DNA of 64,000 nt from Pseudogemmobacter sp044142105 (GTDB taxonomy: Bacteria > Pseudomonadota > Alphaproteobacteria > Rhodobacterales > Rhodobacteraceae). Below the pieces are notes generated by a model, which saw only the letters and a program-made list of their open reading frames with translations, did no database searches and was not told where the DNA came from. Shown piece after piece: positions 16,982 through 25,013 of this stretch. The stretch covers positions 744,001-808,000 of the forward strand of contig NZ_JBGTYM010000001.1 in the NCBI RefSeq assembly GCF_044142105.1. Reading direction: 5' to 3'. Position 1 is the first letter of the stretch. Every line of letters starts with the position of its first letter. The position numbers and the translations under genes are program-made.

Positions 16982-17416
16982 TCAGCCACCGCCCAGTTGG
17001 TCCAGCCGGATGCGACCGAAATTGGACAGAAGCTGGCGGATAAAGCCAATGCCTTTGACATTGGTCTCGGTCACGCGGCGCGAAATCTCGATGACACGGC
17101 CATCCTCGAGCCCGTAGCGGGCGATATTCTCGACCGTACCATTATCCGAGAAGGTTACGGCAAGCACCTCGCGCTCGATCTCTTCCGGTTCGCGCGGGCC
17201 GACAGCCTTGAACCGGCTTTGCACATAGAACCAGCCCTGATCGTTCAGCAGCCCTTCCGCCGACGGACGGCCGATCTTCTCGGCGACGATCTCGCGCGTG
17301 TCCTTGCCGATCTGAACCTGTGCCAGTTCGTCTTCCGAGGGCACATAGCCATGATTGCGATAGATCGCCGTACAGGCGGCTGCCAGAAGGCAGAGCGCCG
17401 CCGCGGTCCAGCGCAT
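16982..17416 (-). CDS. bamE: Outer-membrane assembly lipoprotein BamE (SmpA/OmlA)
   Basis: The ATG at 17416 gives 144 aa with an ideal lipoprotein signal: RWTAAALCLLAAAC, lipidated Cys15. The SmpA/OmlA domain follows, with IYRNHGYVPSEDELAQV, a GKDTREIVAEKIGRPS helix and strands ending in ISRRVTETNVKG. BamE is a small lipoprotein of the BAM complex. An alternative ATG at 17491 would give an atypically long n-region before the lipobox; neither start has a strong ribosome-binding site. It is divergent from yceD and followed by olsB. Confidence 0.84.
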   Translation of the reverse strand: MRWTAAALCLLAAACTAIYRNHGYVPSEDELAQVQIGKDTREIVAEKIGRPSAEGLLNDQGWFYVQSRFKAVGPREPEEIEREVLAVTFSDNGTVENIARYGLEDGRVIEISRRVTETNVKGIGFIRQLLSNFGRIRLDQLGGG

Positions 17417-17658
17417 CGTCGGCAACAGCCGCGCCCCTGCGCGCGCGGCTGTGCCGCTCTGGCGCTGCGCGCCCCTGTCCGCTGCTGTCATTCCCGCCCC
17501 ATTTTCTTCCGGCAAGTCCTTTCCGGCCCTGAAGACCGGGATTGACCCTTGCGCCTTGGGATAGCAGATGCCACGCCCTATGTTCAAGAACGCAGCGCAA
17601 CCGGTCCGTCCGGCAGCGGTGCGGCAAACCAGTCCTTCTCAGGCCCAGGCAGACCCCG

Positions 17659-18237
17659 ATGGCGAAAACCGACCCCAAAACCCCTGTGGAAGACAGCCCG
17701 GCCCCTGTCTGGCGCACGGGCGCGCTGTCGCATCGCAAACCCACCCGCTTCGGCTGGAGCGCAGGACCGCAGGCGCGGCAGGATCTCGCCCAGGCGCTTG
17801 ATCTGCAGGGAATCGCCAGGCTGCGGCTCGAAGGTGAGATTCGCCCCGAAGGCCGCGCCGATTTCCTGCTCGCCGCCCGGCTTGAAGCCGAGGTGACGCA
17901 ATCCTGCGTCGTGACGCTTGCCGCCGTCCCCGCCCGGATCGACGAGCCGGTCCTGCGCCGCTATCTGGCCGATTTCGCCTGGCCCGAGGGCGACGAGGTC
18001 GAAATCCCTGAAGATGACAGCGCCGAGCCTTTGCCCGAGCGGATCGATCTGGCCGAAGTGGCGCTAGAGCAACTGGCGCTGGCCCTGCCCCCTTATCCGC
18101 GGGCGCCGGGTGCCGAACTGGGCGAGGCGGTTTTTGCCGCGCCGGGGACCGAGGCCCTGCGCGATCAGGATCTGAAACCCTTTGCCGGGCTTGCAACTCT
18201 GGTCGAGGGCGGGCAGAAGGCCCCCGGCAAGGATTGA
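17659..18237 (+). CDS. yceD: YceD/DUF177 family 23S rRNA accumulation protein
   Basis: The 192-residue DUF177 protein has the conserved cysteine in QSCVVTLAAVPARIDEPV and an acidic DLAEVALEQLALALPPYPRAP motif. DUF177 proteins are co-encoded with ribosomal protein L32 across bacteria and plants and affect 23S rRNA accumulation. Here rpmF follows 194 bases downstream, keeping the classical order yceD-rpmF-plsX-fabH. The ATG at 17659 begins the conserved part; the upstream open frame overlaps the divergent bamE leader. Confidence 0.87.
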   Translation: MAKTDPKTPVEDSPAPVWRTGALSHRKPTRFGWSAGPQARQDLAQALDLQGIARLRLEGEIRPEGRADFLLAARLEAEVTQSCVVTLAAVPARIDEPVLRRYLADFAWPEGDEVEIPEDDSAEPLPERIDLAEVALEQLALALPPYPRAPGAELGEAVFAAPGTEALRDQDLKPFAGLATLVEGGQKAPGKD

Positions 18238-18431
18238 CCCGGGCTCCGGGCCTTTCCGGCAAGGCGGAAATTCTCCGCCACCCCCCTTGCGCCCGCACGG
18301 AATCCGAGTATGTTCCGCGCCTCATCCAAACTGCGGAATCTCCGCGGTCAGCGCATGTCCGATACAGGCGCAACCGGCGGAACCGTAAAGAAAAACTGGG
18401 GCCTGTCCCCGCCTAGCCCCGAGGTTGTGAC

Positions 18432-18638
18432 ATGGCCGTCCCTCAGAACCGCACCACCCGTTCGCGCCGCAACATGCGCCGTGCTCATGACGCTTTGGTT
18501 GCTGCGAACCCCAATGAATGCCCGAATTGCGGCGAGCTGAAGCGCCCGCACCACGTTTGCGGCGCCTGTGGTCACTATGACTCGCGTGAAGTTGTCGCGA
18601 CCGCCAAGGAAGTCGACATCGACGAAGACGCGGCCTGA
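18432..18638 (+). CDS. rpmF: 50S ribosomal protein L32
   Basis: The 68 residues start AVPQNRTTRSRRNMRRAHD and carry a zinc-ribbon with ECPNCGE and VCGACGHY, so all four cysteines are present (a C+ form). The C-terminus is VATAKEVDIDEDAA. The 194-base leader contains GGCGGA/TCCGCC pairing at 18263-18279 without a U-tract. The gene is followed after 27 bases by plsX. Confidence 0.97.
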   Translation: MAVPQNRTTRSRRNMRRAHDALVAANPNECPNCGELKRPHHVCGACGHYDSREVVATAKEVDIDEDAA

Positions 18639-18665
18639 GCCCGCGCTCGCGCGAACGCCTGAACC

Positions 18666-19820
18666 ATGGCCCCCGGCACGTCGAGCACTCCCGCGTCCCC
18701 CATGGTCTCCTCGCAAGCGCGCGGGTCCATCGTCATATCGGTCGACGCCATGGGCGGCGACCGCGGGCCGGCGACCGTGGTTGCCGGCCTTGTGCTTGCC
18801 ATGCGCGAGCATTCTGACCTGCATGTCATCCTGCATGGCGACGAGGCGCAGATCGCGCCGGTTCTGGCCCGCGAGCCCGCGCTGAAGGGCCGGGTGACGC
18901 TGCGCCATGCCGAGCGAATCGTCACCATGGAAGACAAGCCCAGCCAGGTGATGCGCCATGGCCAGGGCACGTCGATGTGGGCGGCCATCGACAGCGTCAA
19001 GGATGGCGCCGCAACGGTGGCCGTGTCCTGCGGCAATACCGGCGCGCTGATGGCCGTATCCATGCTGCGCCTGCGCAAGCTGCCCGGCGTCAACCGCCCC
19101 GCCATCGCCTGTTTCTGGCCCTCGCGCAGCGAGGCGGGCTGGAGCGTGATGCTGGACGTGGGGGCCGACATCAAGGCCGATGCCGAAGACCTGGTGCAAT
19201 ATGCCGTCATGGGTGCGGCCTATGCCTCGAACGCGCTGGCGCTGGAGCGGCCCAAGGTCGGCCTGCTGAACGTTGGCACGGAAGAGCACAAGGGCCGGAC
19301 CGAGCTGAAGGAAGCGCATGAGCTTTTGACCGCGCTGGTCGCGGGCGGCCAGGCCGGGTTCGACTATGCGGGCTTCGTCGAAGGCTCTGACCTGCCATCC
19401 GCCCGGGTCAATGTGATCGTTACCGACGGATTCACCGGCAATATCGCGTTGAAGACCGGCGAGGGTACGGCCAAGCTGGTGGGGGATTTCCTGCGCGAAG
19501 CCTTCACCGCCGGGATCCTGTCGCGCTTCGCCGCCCTCTTGGCGCTGAACTCGCTCAAGCGGCTGCAAAAGCGCATCGATCCGCGCCGGGTGAATGGCGG
19601 GGTCTTTCTGGGGCTGAATGGCGCAGTGGTGAAATCGCATGGCAGCGCCGATGCGACGGGGGTCAGCGCGGCCGTCGGGCTGGCCTATCGGCTGGCCCGC
19701 AGCGAGTTTACCCAAAGGCTTGCGGCCCGGGTTGCATCCTTCGCGCCCGCGGGGCAGGATGCCGCCGCAGTGGGGCCCGCCGACACCAAGACCGGCGCAG
19801 GGAGCGATCCAGCAAGATGA
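18666..19820 (+). CDS. plsX: Phosphate acyltransferase PlsX
   Basis: PlsX converts acyl-ACP to acyl-phosphate at the start of phospholipid synthesis. Motifs are IVISVDAMGGDRGP, SCGNTGALMAVS, LLNVGTEEHKG, NVIVTDGFTGNIALKTGEG and VNGGVFLGLNGAVVKSHG. The ATG at 18666 gives 384 aa; an in-frame ATG at 18702 (372 aa) begins closer to the conserved part, and neither has a recognisable ribosome-binding site. The C-terminus is extended by a Pro/Ala tail. It overlaps fabH by 4 bases. Confidence 0.93.
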   Translation: MAPGTSSTPASPMVSSQARGSIVISVDAMGGDRGPATVVAGLVLAMREHSDLHVILHGDEAQIAPVLAREPALKGRVTLRHAERIVTMEDKPSQVMRHGQGTSMWAAIDSVKDGAATVAVSCGNTGALMAVSMLRLRKLPGVNRPAIACFWPSRSEAGWSVMLDVGADIKADAEDLVQYAVMGAAYASNALALERPKVGLLNVGTEEHKGRTELKEAHELLTALVAGGQAGFDYAGFVEGSDLPSARVNVIVTDGFTGNIALKTGEGTAKLVGDFLREAFTAGILSRFAALLALNSLKRLQKRIDPRRVNGGVFLGLNGAVVKSHGSADATGVSAAVGLAYRLARSEFTQRLAARVASFAPAGQDAAAVGPADTKTGAGSDPAR

Positions 19821-20788
19821 CGACACGCGCCGTGGTCAGGGGCGTCGGGCATTACCTGCCCGACCGCATTGTCCCCAATTCGGAATTTGAAAAGACCATC
19901 GACACGTCGGATGAATGGATCCGGTCGCGTTCGGGCATCGAGCGGCGCCATTTCGCGGCCGAAGGCCAGACCACCTCGGACCTTGCCGCCCGTGCCGCGC
20001 GGGCGGCCCTTGCCGATGCAGGGCTGGAGGCCGATGACATCGACGCCATCATTCTGGCGACCTCGACCGCCGATCTGACCTTTCCCTCCGCCGCGACCAT
20101 GGTGCAGGCCGCGCTGGGGATGACGCGCGGCTTTGCCTATGATGTGCAGGCAGTCTGCGCGGGCTTCGTCTTTGCGCTGTCCAATGCCAATGCGATGATC
20201 CTGTCAGGCCAGGCCAGGCGCGTTCTGGTCATCGGGGCCGAGACCTTCTCGAAGCTGATGGACTGGACCGACCGCGGCACCTGCGTGCTGTTCGGCGACG
20301 GCGCAGGCGCGCTGATCCTGGAAGCGGCCGAGGGCACGGGCACGACGGCTGATCGCGGTATCCTGTCGGTCGATCTGAATTCCGATGGCCGCCATCGTGA
20401 CATCCTGTATGTCGATGGCGGCGTGTCGACCGGCAAGACCGGCCATCTGCGCATGGAAGGCCGCGAGGTCTTTCGCCATGCCGTTGAAAAACTGGCCCAA
20501 ACCGCCCATGCCGCGCTCGAGAAGGCCGGGCTTTCGGGCGAAGATGTCGACTGGATCGTGCCGCATCAGGCCAATATCCGCATCATTGAAGCCACGGCCA
20601 AGCGGATGCAGGTGCCGATGGATCGCGTGGTCGTGACGGTGCAGGATCATGGCAATACATCCGCCGCCTCGATTCCCCTGGCGCTGTCTGTCGGGCGCGC
20701 GCGCGGCCAGATCAAGCAGGGCGATTTGGTCGTGACCGAGGCGATCGGCGGCGGACTGGCCTGGGGCTCGGTCGTGCTGCGCTGGTAA
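19817..20788 (+). CDS. fabH: 3-oxoacyl-ACP synthase III (FabH)
   Basis: This 323-residue KAS III condenses acetyl-CoA with malonyl-ACP to initiate fatty-acid synthesis. The Cys-His-Asn triad is intact: Cys114 in VQAVCAGF, His in IVPHQANIRI and Asn in QDHGNTSAAS. The N-terminus (TTRAVVRGVGHYLP) and C-terminus (GGGLAWGSVVLRW) are typical. It is translationally coupled to plsX by an ATGA overlap, and ihfA follows 103 bases later. Confidence 0.95.
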   Translation: MTTRAVVRGVGHYLPDRIVPNSEFEKTIDTSDEWIRSRSGIERRHFAAEGQTTSDLAARAARAALADAGLEADDIDAIILATSTADLTFPSAATMVQAALGMTRGFAYDVQAVCAGFVFALSNANAMILSGQARRVLVIGAETFSKLMDWTDRGTCVLFGDGAGALILEAAEGTGTTADRGILSVDLNSDGRHRDILYVDGGVSTGKTGHLRMEGREVFRHAVEKLAQTAHAALEKAGLSGEDVDWIVPHQANIRIIEATAKRMQVPMDRVVVTVQDHGNTSAASIPLALSVGRARGQIKQGDLVVTEAIGGGLAWGSVVLRW

Positions 20789-20891
20789 CGGCTTGCAATC
20801 GCGTGTGAAGGCCCTGCCTCAAGCCTTTGATATTGACTCGTAAAATCTTCGCGCCCATCCTGCCCCGACACAACCCCGGGGGGATGCACGG

Positions 20892-21194
20892 ATGAGCGAC
20901 AAGACCCTGACCCGCATGGACCTGACCGAAGCGGTGTTCCGCGAAGTCGGCCTCAGCCGCAACGAATCGGCCGATCTGGTCGAATCCGTGCTGCAACACA
21001 TGTCCGATGCGCTTGTGGCGGGCGAGACGGTGAAGATCTCTTCCTTCGGCACCTTCTCGGTGCGCGCCAAATCGGCCCGCGTCGGGCGCAACCCCAAGAC
21101 CGGCGACGAAGTGCCGATCTCGCCCCGCCGGGTGCTGACCTTCCGGCCCTCGCATCTGATGAAGGATCGCGTGGCGGCGGGGAAAAAGAAGTAA
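20892..21194 (+). CDS. ihfA: Integration host factor subunit alpha
   Basis: The 100-residue HU/IHF-family DNA-bending protein starts LTRMDLTEAVFREVGLSRNES, has the ETVKISSFGTFSVRAK strand pair and the arm/tip NPKTGDEVPISPRRVLTFRPS, and ends in a basic KKK. The TLTRMDLTEA opening favours the alpha subunit over beta or HU. The MerR gene follows after 12 bases, an arrangement kept in many proteobacteria. Confidence 0.93.
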   Translation: MSDKTLTRMDLTEAVFREVGLSRNESADLVESVLQHMSDALVAGETVKISSFGTFSVRAKSARVGRNPKTGDEVPISPRRVLTFRPSHLMKDRVAAGKKK

Positions 21195-21206
21195 GGATTC
21201 CGTCCG

Positions 21207-21944
21207 ATGGACAAGTCGCCCGAGGCCTTCCGCACCATTTCCGAGGTGGCCGAGGCGCTTGAGACGCCTGCCCATGTGCTGCGCTTCTGGGAAAGCCGGT
21301 TTCCGCAGATCCGGCCCGTAAAGCGGGCGGGCGGGCGGCGTTATTACCGGCCCTCGGATGTGGCGCTGCTGGCCGGGATCAAGCGGCTTCTGCATGACGA
21401 GGGCATGACGATCCGCGGTGTTCAGAAGATCCTGCGCGAGCAGGGCATCCGCCATGTCGCGGGCCTGAGCGGCGATGAAGCGAGCCCCGAGGAGCTGGAA
21501 CTGGGTGCGGCCCTGGCCGGCCTTGCGACGGAAGACACCGAGACCGATCCGGCGGCCGAGGATGCGGGCGAGGCCACGGCTGCGGCGTTGGAAGCGGCGC
21601 TGGCGCCTCCGGTCCAGGCCGTGGTGGTGCCGCTTTACCCTGCGGCGCAAGAGACCGCGGATGACGATCTGATCAGACGGGTGATCGCGACTGAAAGCAC
21701 CGAGGCGAAACCCACGGCGGACGCGGCCCCGGCACAGCCGCAGGCACTGCCCGCAGCGGCGCCCCCGGTCGAATCGCCGCTTTCCCAGGCCCAGCCGAGT
21801 GCCACGCTGGCCGCCCGCCTGCGCGCCCTGCCCCGGGGCAGCCTTGCCGGGCATCGCGACGGATTGACCCGGATTTCCGCCCGCCTCTCTGCGCTGCGCG
21901 CCCGGCTTGCGGCCCCGGCACAGCCCGGCCCGGGTCAGGACTAA
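21207..21944 (+). CDS. MerR-family transcriptional regulator
   Basis: This 245-residue protein has an N-terminal MerR winged helix (FRTISEVAEALETPAHVLRFWESRFPQI split across residues 8-35, then RRYYRPSDVALL, to about 75). A short helix follows (IRGVQKILREQGI), then a long Ala/Pro/Glu-rich tail with no ligand-binding cysteines. Such MerR proteins regularly follow ihfA in Rhodobacteraceae, but targets are unknown. The low-complexity C-terminus may be disordered. Confidence 0.87.
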   Translation: MDKSPEAFRTISEVAEALETPAHVLRFWESRFPQIRPVKRAGGRRYYRPSDVALLAGIKRLLHDEGMTIRGVQKILREQGIRHVAGLSGDEASPEELELGAALAGLATEDTETDPAAEDAGEATAAALEAALAPPVQAVVVPLYPAAQETADDDLIRRVIATESTEAKPTADAAPAQPQALPAAAPPVESPLSQAQPSATLAARLRALPRGSLAGHRDGLTRISARLSALRARLAAPAQPGPGQD

Positions 21945-22010
21945 ACCTCTTCCGGCACATGAACTTTCCCGCTTGCCCCCGGCCTGAAAACCGCTATGTA
22001 GGCCCCGTGT

Positions 22011-22088
22011 CGGGCCGTAGCGCAGCCTGGTTAGCGCGTCCGTCTGGGGGGCGGGAGGTCGAGAGTTCGAATCTCTCCGGCCCGACCA
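22011..22088 (+). tRNA. tRNA-Pro (anticodon GGG)
   Basis: The sequence folds as a full cloverleaf. The acceptor stem is CGGGCCG / CGGCCCG (22011-22017 with 22078-22084), discriminator A at 22085 and encoded CCA at 22086-22088. The T-arm is GAGAG-TTCGAAT-CTCTC. The anticodon loop CTGGGGG gives anticodon GGG, reading CCC/CCU proline codons. A strong terminator follows. Confidence 0.93.
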
Positions 22089-22092
22089 TCGT

Positions 22093-22130
22093 AAAACCGC
22101 CCGCCTGCAGCCGCAGTGCGGGCGGTTTTT
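22093..22130 (+). terminator. Rho-independent terminator after tRNA-Pro
   Basis: The arms AAAACCGCCCGC and GCGGGCGGTTTTT form a 12-bp stem with a 13-base loop and a T-tail. It ends the tRNA transcript five bases after CCA. Confidence 0.9.
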
Positions 22131-22155
22131 CTTTCGGCCCCAAGGAGGCGCCCAA

Positions 22156-23232
22156 ATGACTAGTCCCGGCGTCCTTCCCGACAGCGCGATCCGCGCGCTT
22201 CTGGCACAAGGCGGCATCGCCGCCACCCCCGAGGTGACCGAAGCGCAGGTGCAGCCTGCGAGCCTTGATCTGCGGCTGGGACCGGTGGCCTATCGGGTGC
22301 GCGCCTCGTTCCTGGCCGGGCATGGCCGCAGCGTCGAAAGCCGCCTGCCGGAATTCGAGATGCACAAGGTCGATCTGGCGCAGGGCGCGGTGCTGGAAAA
22401 GGGCTGCGTCTACCTGATTCCGCTGGCCGAAAGCCTTGCCCTGCCGCCCGGCATCACCGCGGTCGCCAATGCGAAATCCTCGACCGGCCGGCTGGATCTT
22501 CTGACCCGCACCATCACCGATGGCGGCACGGAATTCGACCGTATCCCCGAGGGGTATCATGGTCCTCTCTGGGCCGAAGTCTGCCCGCGCAGCTTTTCGG
22601 TCCTGGTGCGCCAGGGCCAGAGGCTGAACCAGATCCGCTTCCGACAGGGCGAGGCGCGGCTGTCCGATGCCGACCTTCAGTCATTGCACAGACAAGAGCC
22701 TCTGGTCGATGGCGCGCCGGTGATCTCGGAAGGGCTTGGCTTCTCGGTCGATCTGCATCCGGCGAAAGGCACGCTGGTCGGCTATCGTGCCAAGCCGCAT
22801 ACCGGCGTCGTCGATCTGGACCGGATCGGCTATTACCCGGCGCGTGACTTCTGGGAAGAAGTGCATAGCGACGATGGCCGCATCATCCTTGACCCCGGCG
22901 CCTTTTACATTCTGGTCAGCCGCGAGGCGGTGACGATCCCGCCCGATTATGCTGCCGAAATGGCGCCCTATCTTGCCATGGTGGGAGAGTTCCGGGTGCA
23001 TTACGCCGGTTTCTTCGACCCGGGTTTCGGCCATGGCTCGGCAGGTGGCCATGGCAGCCGGGGCGTTCTGGAAGTGCGCTGCCACGAGGCGCCCTTCGTC
23101 CTTGAGCACGGGCAGGTTGTGGGCCGCCTGGTCTATGAGAAGATGGCCGCCCGCCCCGATCGGCTTTATGGCGCGGGCATCGCCTCGAATTATCAGGGTC
23201 AAGGGTTGAAGCTGGCCAAGCAGTTCCGCTGA
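22156..23232 (+). CDS. dcd: 2'-deoxycytidine 5'-triphosphate deaminase (double-length alphaproteobacterial form)
   Basis: The protein has 358 residues, about twice the roughly 190 aa of E. coli Dcd, which is the PF06559-type form found in alphaproteobacteria. Two dUTPase-like repeats are visible: the first with QPASLDLRLGPVAYRVR and NAKSSTGRLDL, the second starting near residue 190 (FSVDLHP...GVVDLDRIGYYP) with GVLEVRCHEAPFVLEHGQ. It would deaminate dCTP to dUTP for thymidylate synthesis. AAGGAGG lies 8 bases before the ATG. Confidence 0.9.
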   Translation: MTSPGVLPDSAIRALLAQGGIAATPEVTEAQVQPASLDLRLGPVAYRVRASFLAGHGRSVESRLPEFEMHKVDLAQGAVLEKGCVYLIPLAESLALPPGITAVANAKSSTGRLDLLTRTITDGGTEFDRIPEGYHGPLWAEVCPRSFSVLVRQGQRLNQIRFRQGEARLSDADLQSLHRQEPLVDGAPVISEGLGFSVDLHPAKGTLVGYRAKPHTGVVDLDRIGYYPARDFWEEVHSDDGRIILDPGAFYILVSREAVTIPPDYAAEMAPYLAMVGEFRVHYAGFFDPGFGHGSAGGHGSRGVLEVRCHEAPFVLEHGQVVGRLVYEKMAARPDRLYGAGIASNYQGQGLKLAKQFR

Positions 23233-23328
23233 CCGCCCACCCGACGGCCCTGCCCCTTCATCCTGTTGCCAATCCTTCCCGCAGAGCGTCCTTGGCCAAA
23301 GGCAGAAGCCAAGCGCGCAGGCCCGACG

Positions 23329-23541
23329 CTAGCGTCCCAGCTTGCGGGTGATCCGCGCCGCCTCGCGCGCACGCTTGGCCAGCGCGCGGGCATCCTGCGC
23401 CTGCTTGCGCTCTTCGGGCGTCATCTCGCCTGCGGGTTTGCCCCGGCGGCTTGCATAGTCGATGCCCGCATTGATCCCCTTGTTCACCGCCTTGCGGACA
23501 AACATGTTCACGACCATCTGGATCAGCCGGTTCAGGTCCAT
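23329..23541 (-). CDS. Small basic conserved protein, unknown function
   Basis: This 70-residue protein has one amphipathic N-terminal helix (LNRLIQMVVNMFVRKAVNKG) and a Lys/Arg/Ala-rich helical C-terminus, with no cysteines. I do not recognise a named domain. It follows scpB by 16 bases on the same strand, where many Rhodobacteraceae carry twin-arginine translocase genes, but no tat gene follows here. Membrane association by the amphipathic helix is possible. Codon use is like its neighbours. Confidence 0.65.
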   Translation of the reverse strand: MDLNRLIQMVVNMFVRKAVNKGINAGIDYASRRGKPAGEMTPEERKQAQDARALAKRAREAARITRKLGR

Positions 23542-23557
23542 CGACGGGCTCCTCGCC

Positions 23558-24205
23558 TCAATCCTCGAACAGTTCGCTTTGCCCACTCTGGGCCTCGTCT
23601 TCGTCGGGCGGCTCGGGCTGCGATCCGAAACTGGGGCCGGGGCGGCTTTCCAGCAAGCCCGCGGCGCGCAATTCCTTGATTCCCGGCAGATCGCGCGCCG
23701 ATTCCAGCCCGAAATGGTCCAGGAATCCCTCGGTCACCACGAAAGTCACCGGGCGGCCCGGCGTCATGCGGCGGCGGCCCAACCGGATCCATTCCATCTC
23801 CATCAACTGGTCGATGGTCCCGCGCGAGACTGCGACGCCGCGGATTTCCTCGATCTCGGCGCGTGTCACCGGCTGGTGATAGGCGACGATGGCCAGAGTC
23901 TCGATCGCGGCGCGGGACAGTTTCTTGGTCTCGGTGGTCTCGCGCCGCATCAGATGGCCCAGATCGGGCGCGGTGCGGAAGGCATAGGCATCGCCCACCT
24001 TCACCACATTCACCCCCCGGCCCTCATAGCGTTTGCGCAGATAGACCAGCGCCTCGGCGGGATCGCAGCCATGCGGCATCCGGGCGGCCAGTTCGGCCAC
24101 GGTCACCGGCTCGGCGCTGGCGAAAAGAACCGCCTCGACCATGCGCTCTTGCTCGGCAATCGGCGGCGCCTCGAACAGCGTGCGTTCTTCGGTCTCGCCG
24201 CTCAC
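23558..24205 (-). CDS. scpB: Segregation and condensation protein B (ScpB)
   Basis: ScpB (215 aa from a GTG at 24205) is a dimeric kleisin-associated winged-helix protein of the SMC-ScpAB condensin. Visible features are MVEAVLFASAEPVTVAELA, the second winged helix AIETLAIVAYHQPVTRAEIEEIRG and the GRPVTFVVTEGFLDHFGL segment. The C-terminus is acidic. The GTG is chosen because GAGGG lies just upstream and it overlaps the end of scpA appropriately; the in-frame ATG at 24142 would remove part of the first helix. Confidence 0.89.
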   Translation of the reverse strand: MSGETEERTLFEAPPIAEQERMVEAVLFASAEPVTVAELAARMPHGCDPAEALVYLRKRYEGRGVNVVKVGDAYAFRTAPDLGHLMRRETTETKKLSRAAIETLAIVAYHQPVTRAEIEEIRGVAVSRGTIDQLMEMEWIRLGRRRMTPGRPVTFVVTEGFLDHFGLESARDLPGIKELRAAGLLESRPGPSFGSQPEPPDEDEAQSGQSELFED

Positions 24206-24215
24206 GCAAGGGCCC

Positions 24216-25013
24216 TCATGACACTGTCCGGCGAATCTGGATCGGCGCAAAGGTCTCGCCCTGGCGCAGCGACAACTGCCCGCGCTTGGCCATTTCCAGC
24301 ACCGCCGCGAAATGCGCGGCGGTCGAGGAGCGGCGGGCCATGGGCGTCGCATCCCAGCCTTCGGGCAGGAAAGAAGTCAATTCGGCCCAGTCCCCGACAT
24401 AGCCGATCAGCCCGCGCATCCGCTCGAGCGCCTGTTCCATGGTGAAGACATGCTCGCGGTCCATCACGAAGGGGCGGAACTCGTCCTTGGTGCGGATGCG
24501 GGCATAGGCGCGCATCAGATCAAGAAGCGTGGCGTCCCAGGTGACGTTGCGGTGCAAGCTGACCGTTTCGGGCAGGCCGCGGGAAAAGAAGTCGCGCCCC
24601 AGCCGGTCACGCGCCATCAGCCGCGCCGCCGCCTCGCGCATCGCCTGCAACCGCTCAAGCTGGAAGGCCAGATGCGCCGCAAGGTCTTCGGCGGACGGTC
24701 CCTCTTCGCCCGGCTCGGGCGGCAGAAGCAGGCGGGATTTCAGATAGGCAAGCCAGGCCGCCATTACCAGATAGTCCGCCGCCAGCTCGATCCGCAGCTT
24801 CTGGGCGCGGGACACGAAGCCCAGATATTGCTCGGCCAGCTGCAGGACGGAAATCTTGCGCAGATCGACCTTCTGGGTGCGCGACAGAGTCAGCAACAGA
24901 TCAAGCGGACCCTCGAACCCGTCGACATCGACGATCAGCGCCTCGGCCGCCATACGGTCAGTCGGCGAAAGCAATTCGGGTGCGGACCAGTCTTCGGCGC
25001 TGGGTTCAGACAT
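24216..25013 (-). CDS. scpA: Segregation and condensation protein A (ScpA)
   Basis: ScpA is the kleisin subunit that bridges SMC heads. The 265 residues include the conserved VDGFEGPLDLLLTLSRTQKVDL N-terminal motif, LAEQYLGFV and a C-terminal winged helix ending FAAVLEMAKRGQLSLRQ. The ATG at 25013 overlaps the end of nagZ by 8 bases, indicating a tight operon nagZ-scpA-scpB. It acts with ScpB (next gene) in chromosome compaction. Confidence 0.91.
   Translation of the reverse strand: MSEPSAEDWSAPELLSPTDRMAAEALIVDVDGFEGPLDLLLTLSRTQKVDLRKISVLQLAEQYLGFVSRAQKLRIELAADYLVMAAWLAYLKSRLLLPPEPGEEGPSAEDLAAHLAFQLERLQAMREAAARLMARDRLGRDFFSRGLPETVSLHRNVTWDATLLDLMRAYARIRTKDEFRPFVMDREHVFTMEQALERMRGLIGYVGDWAELTSFLPEGWDATPMARRSSTAAHFAAVLEMAKRGQLSLRQGETFAPIQIRRTVS

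Noticed and set aside
22011..22088. tRNA-Pro as an integration site for a mobile element
   Set aside because: Both sides are core genes (merR, dcd); there is no integrase, no duplicated tRNA end and no change in composition.
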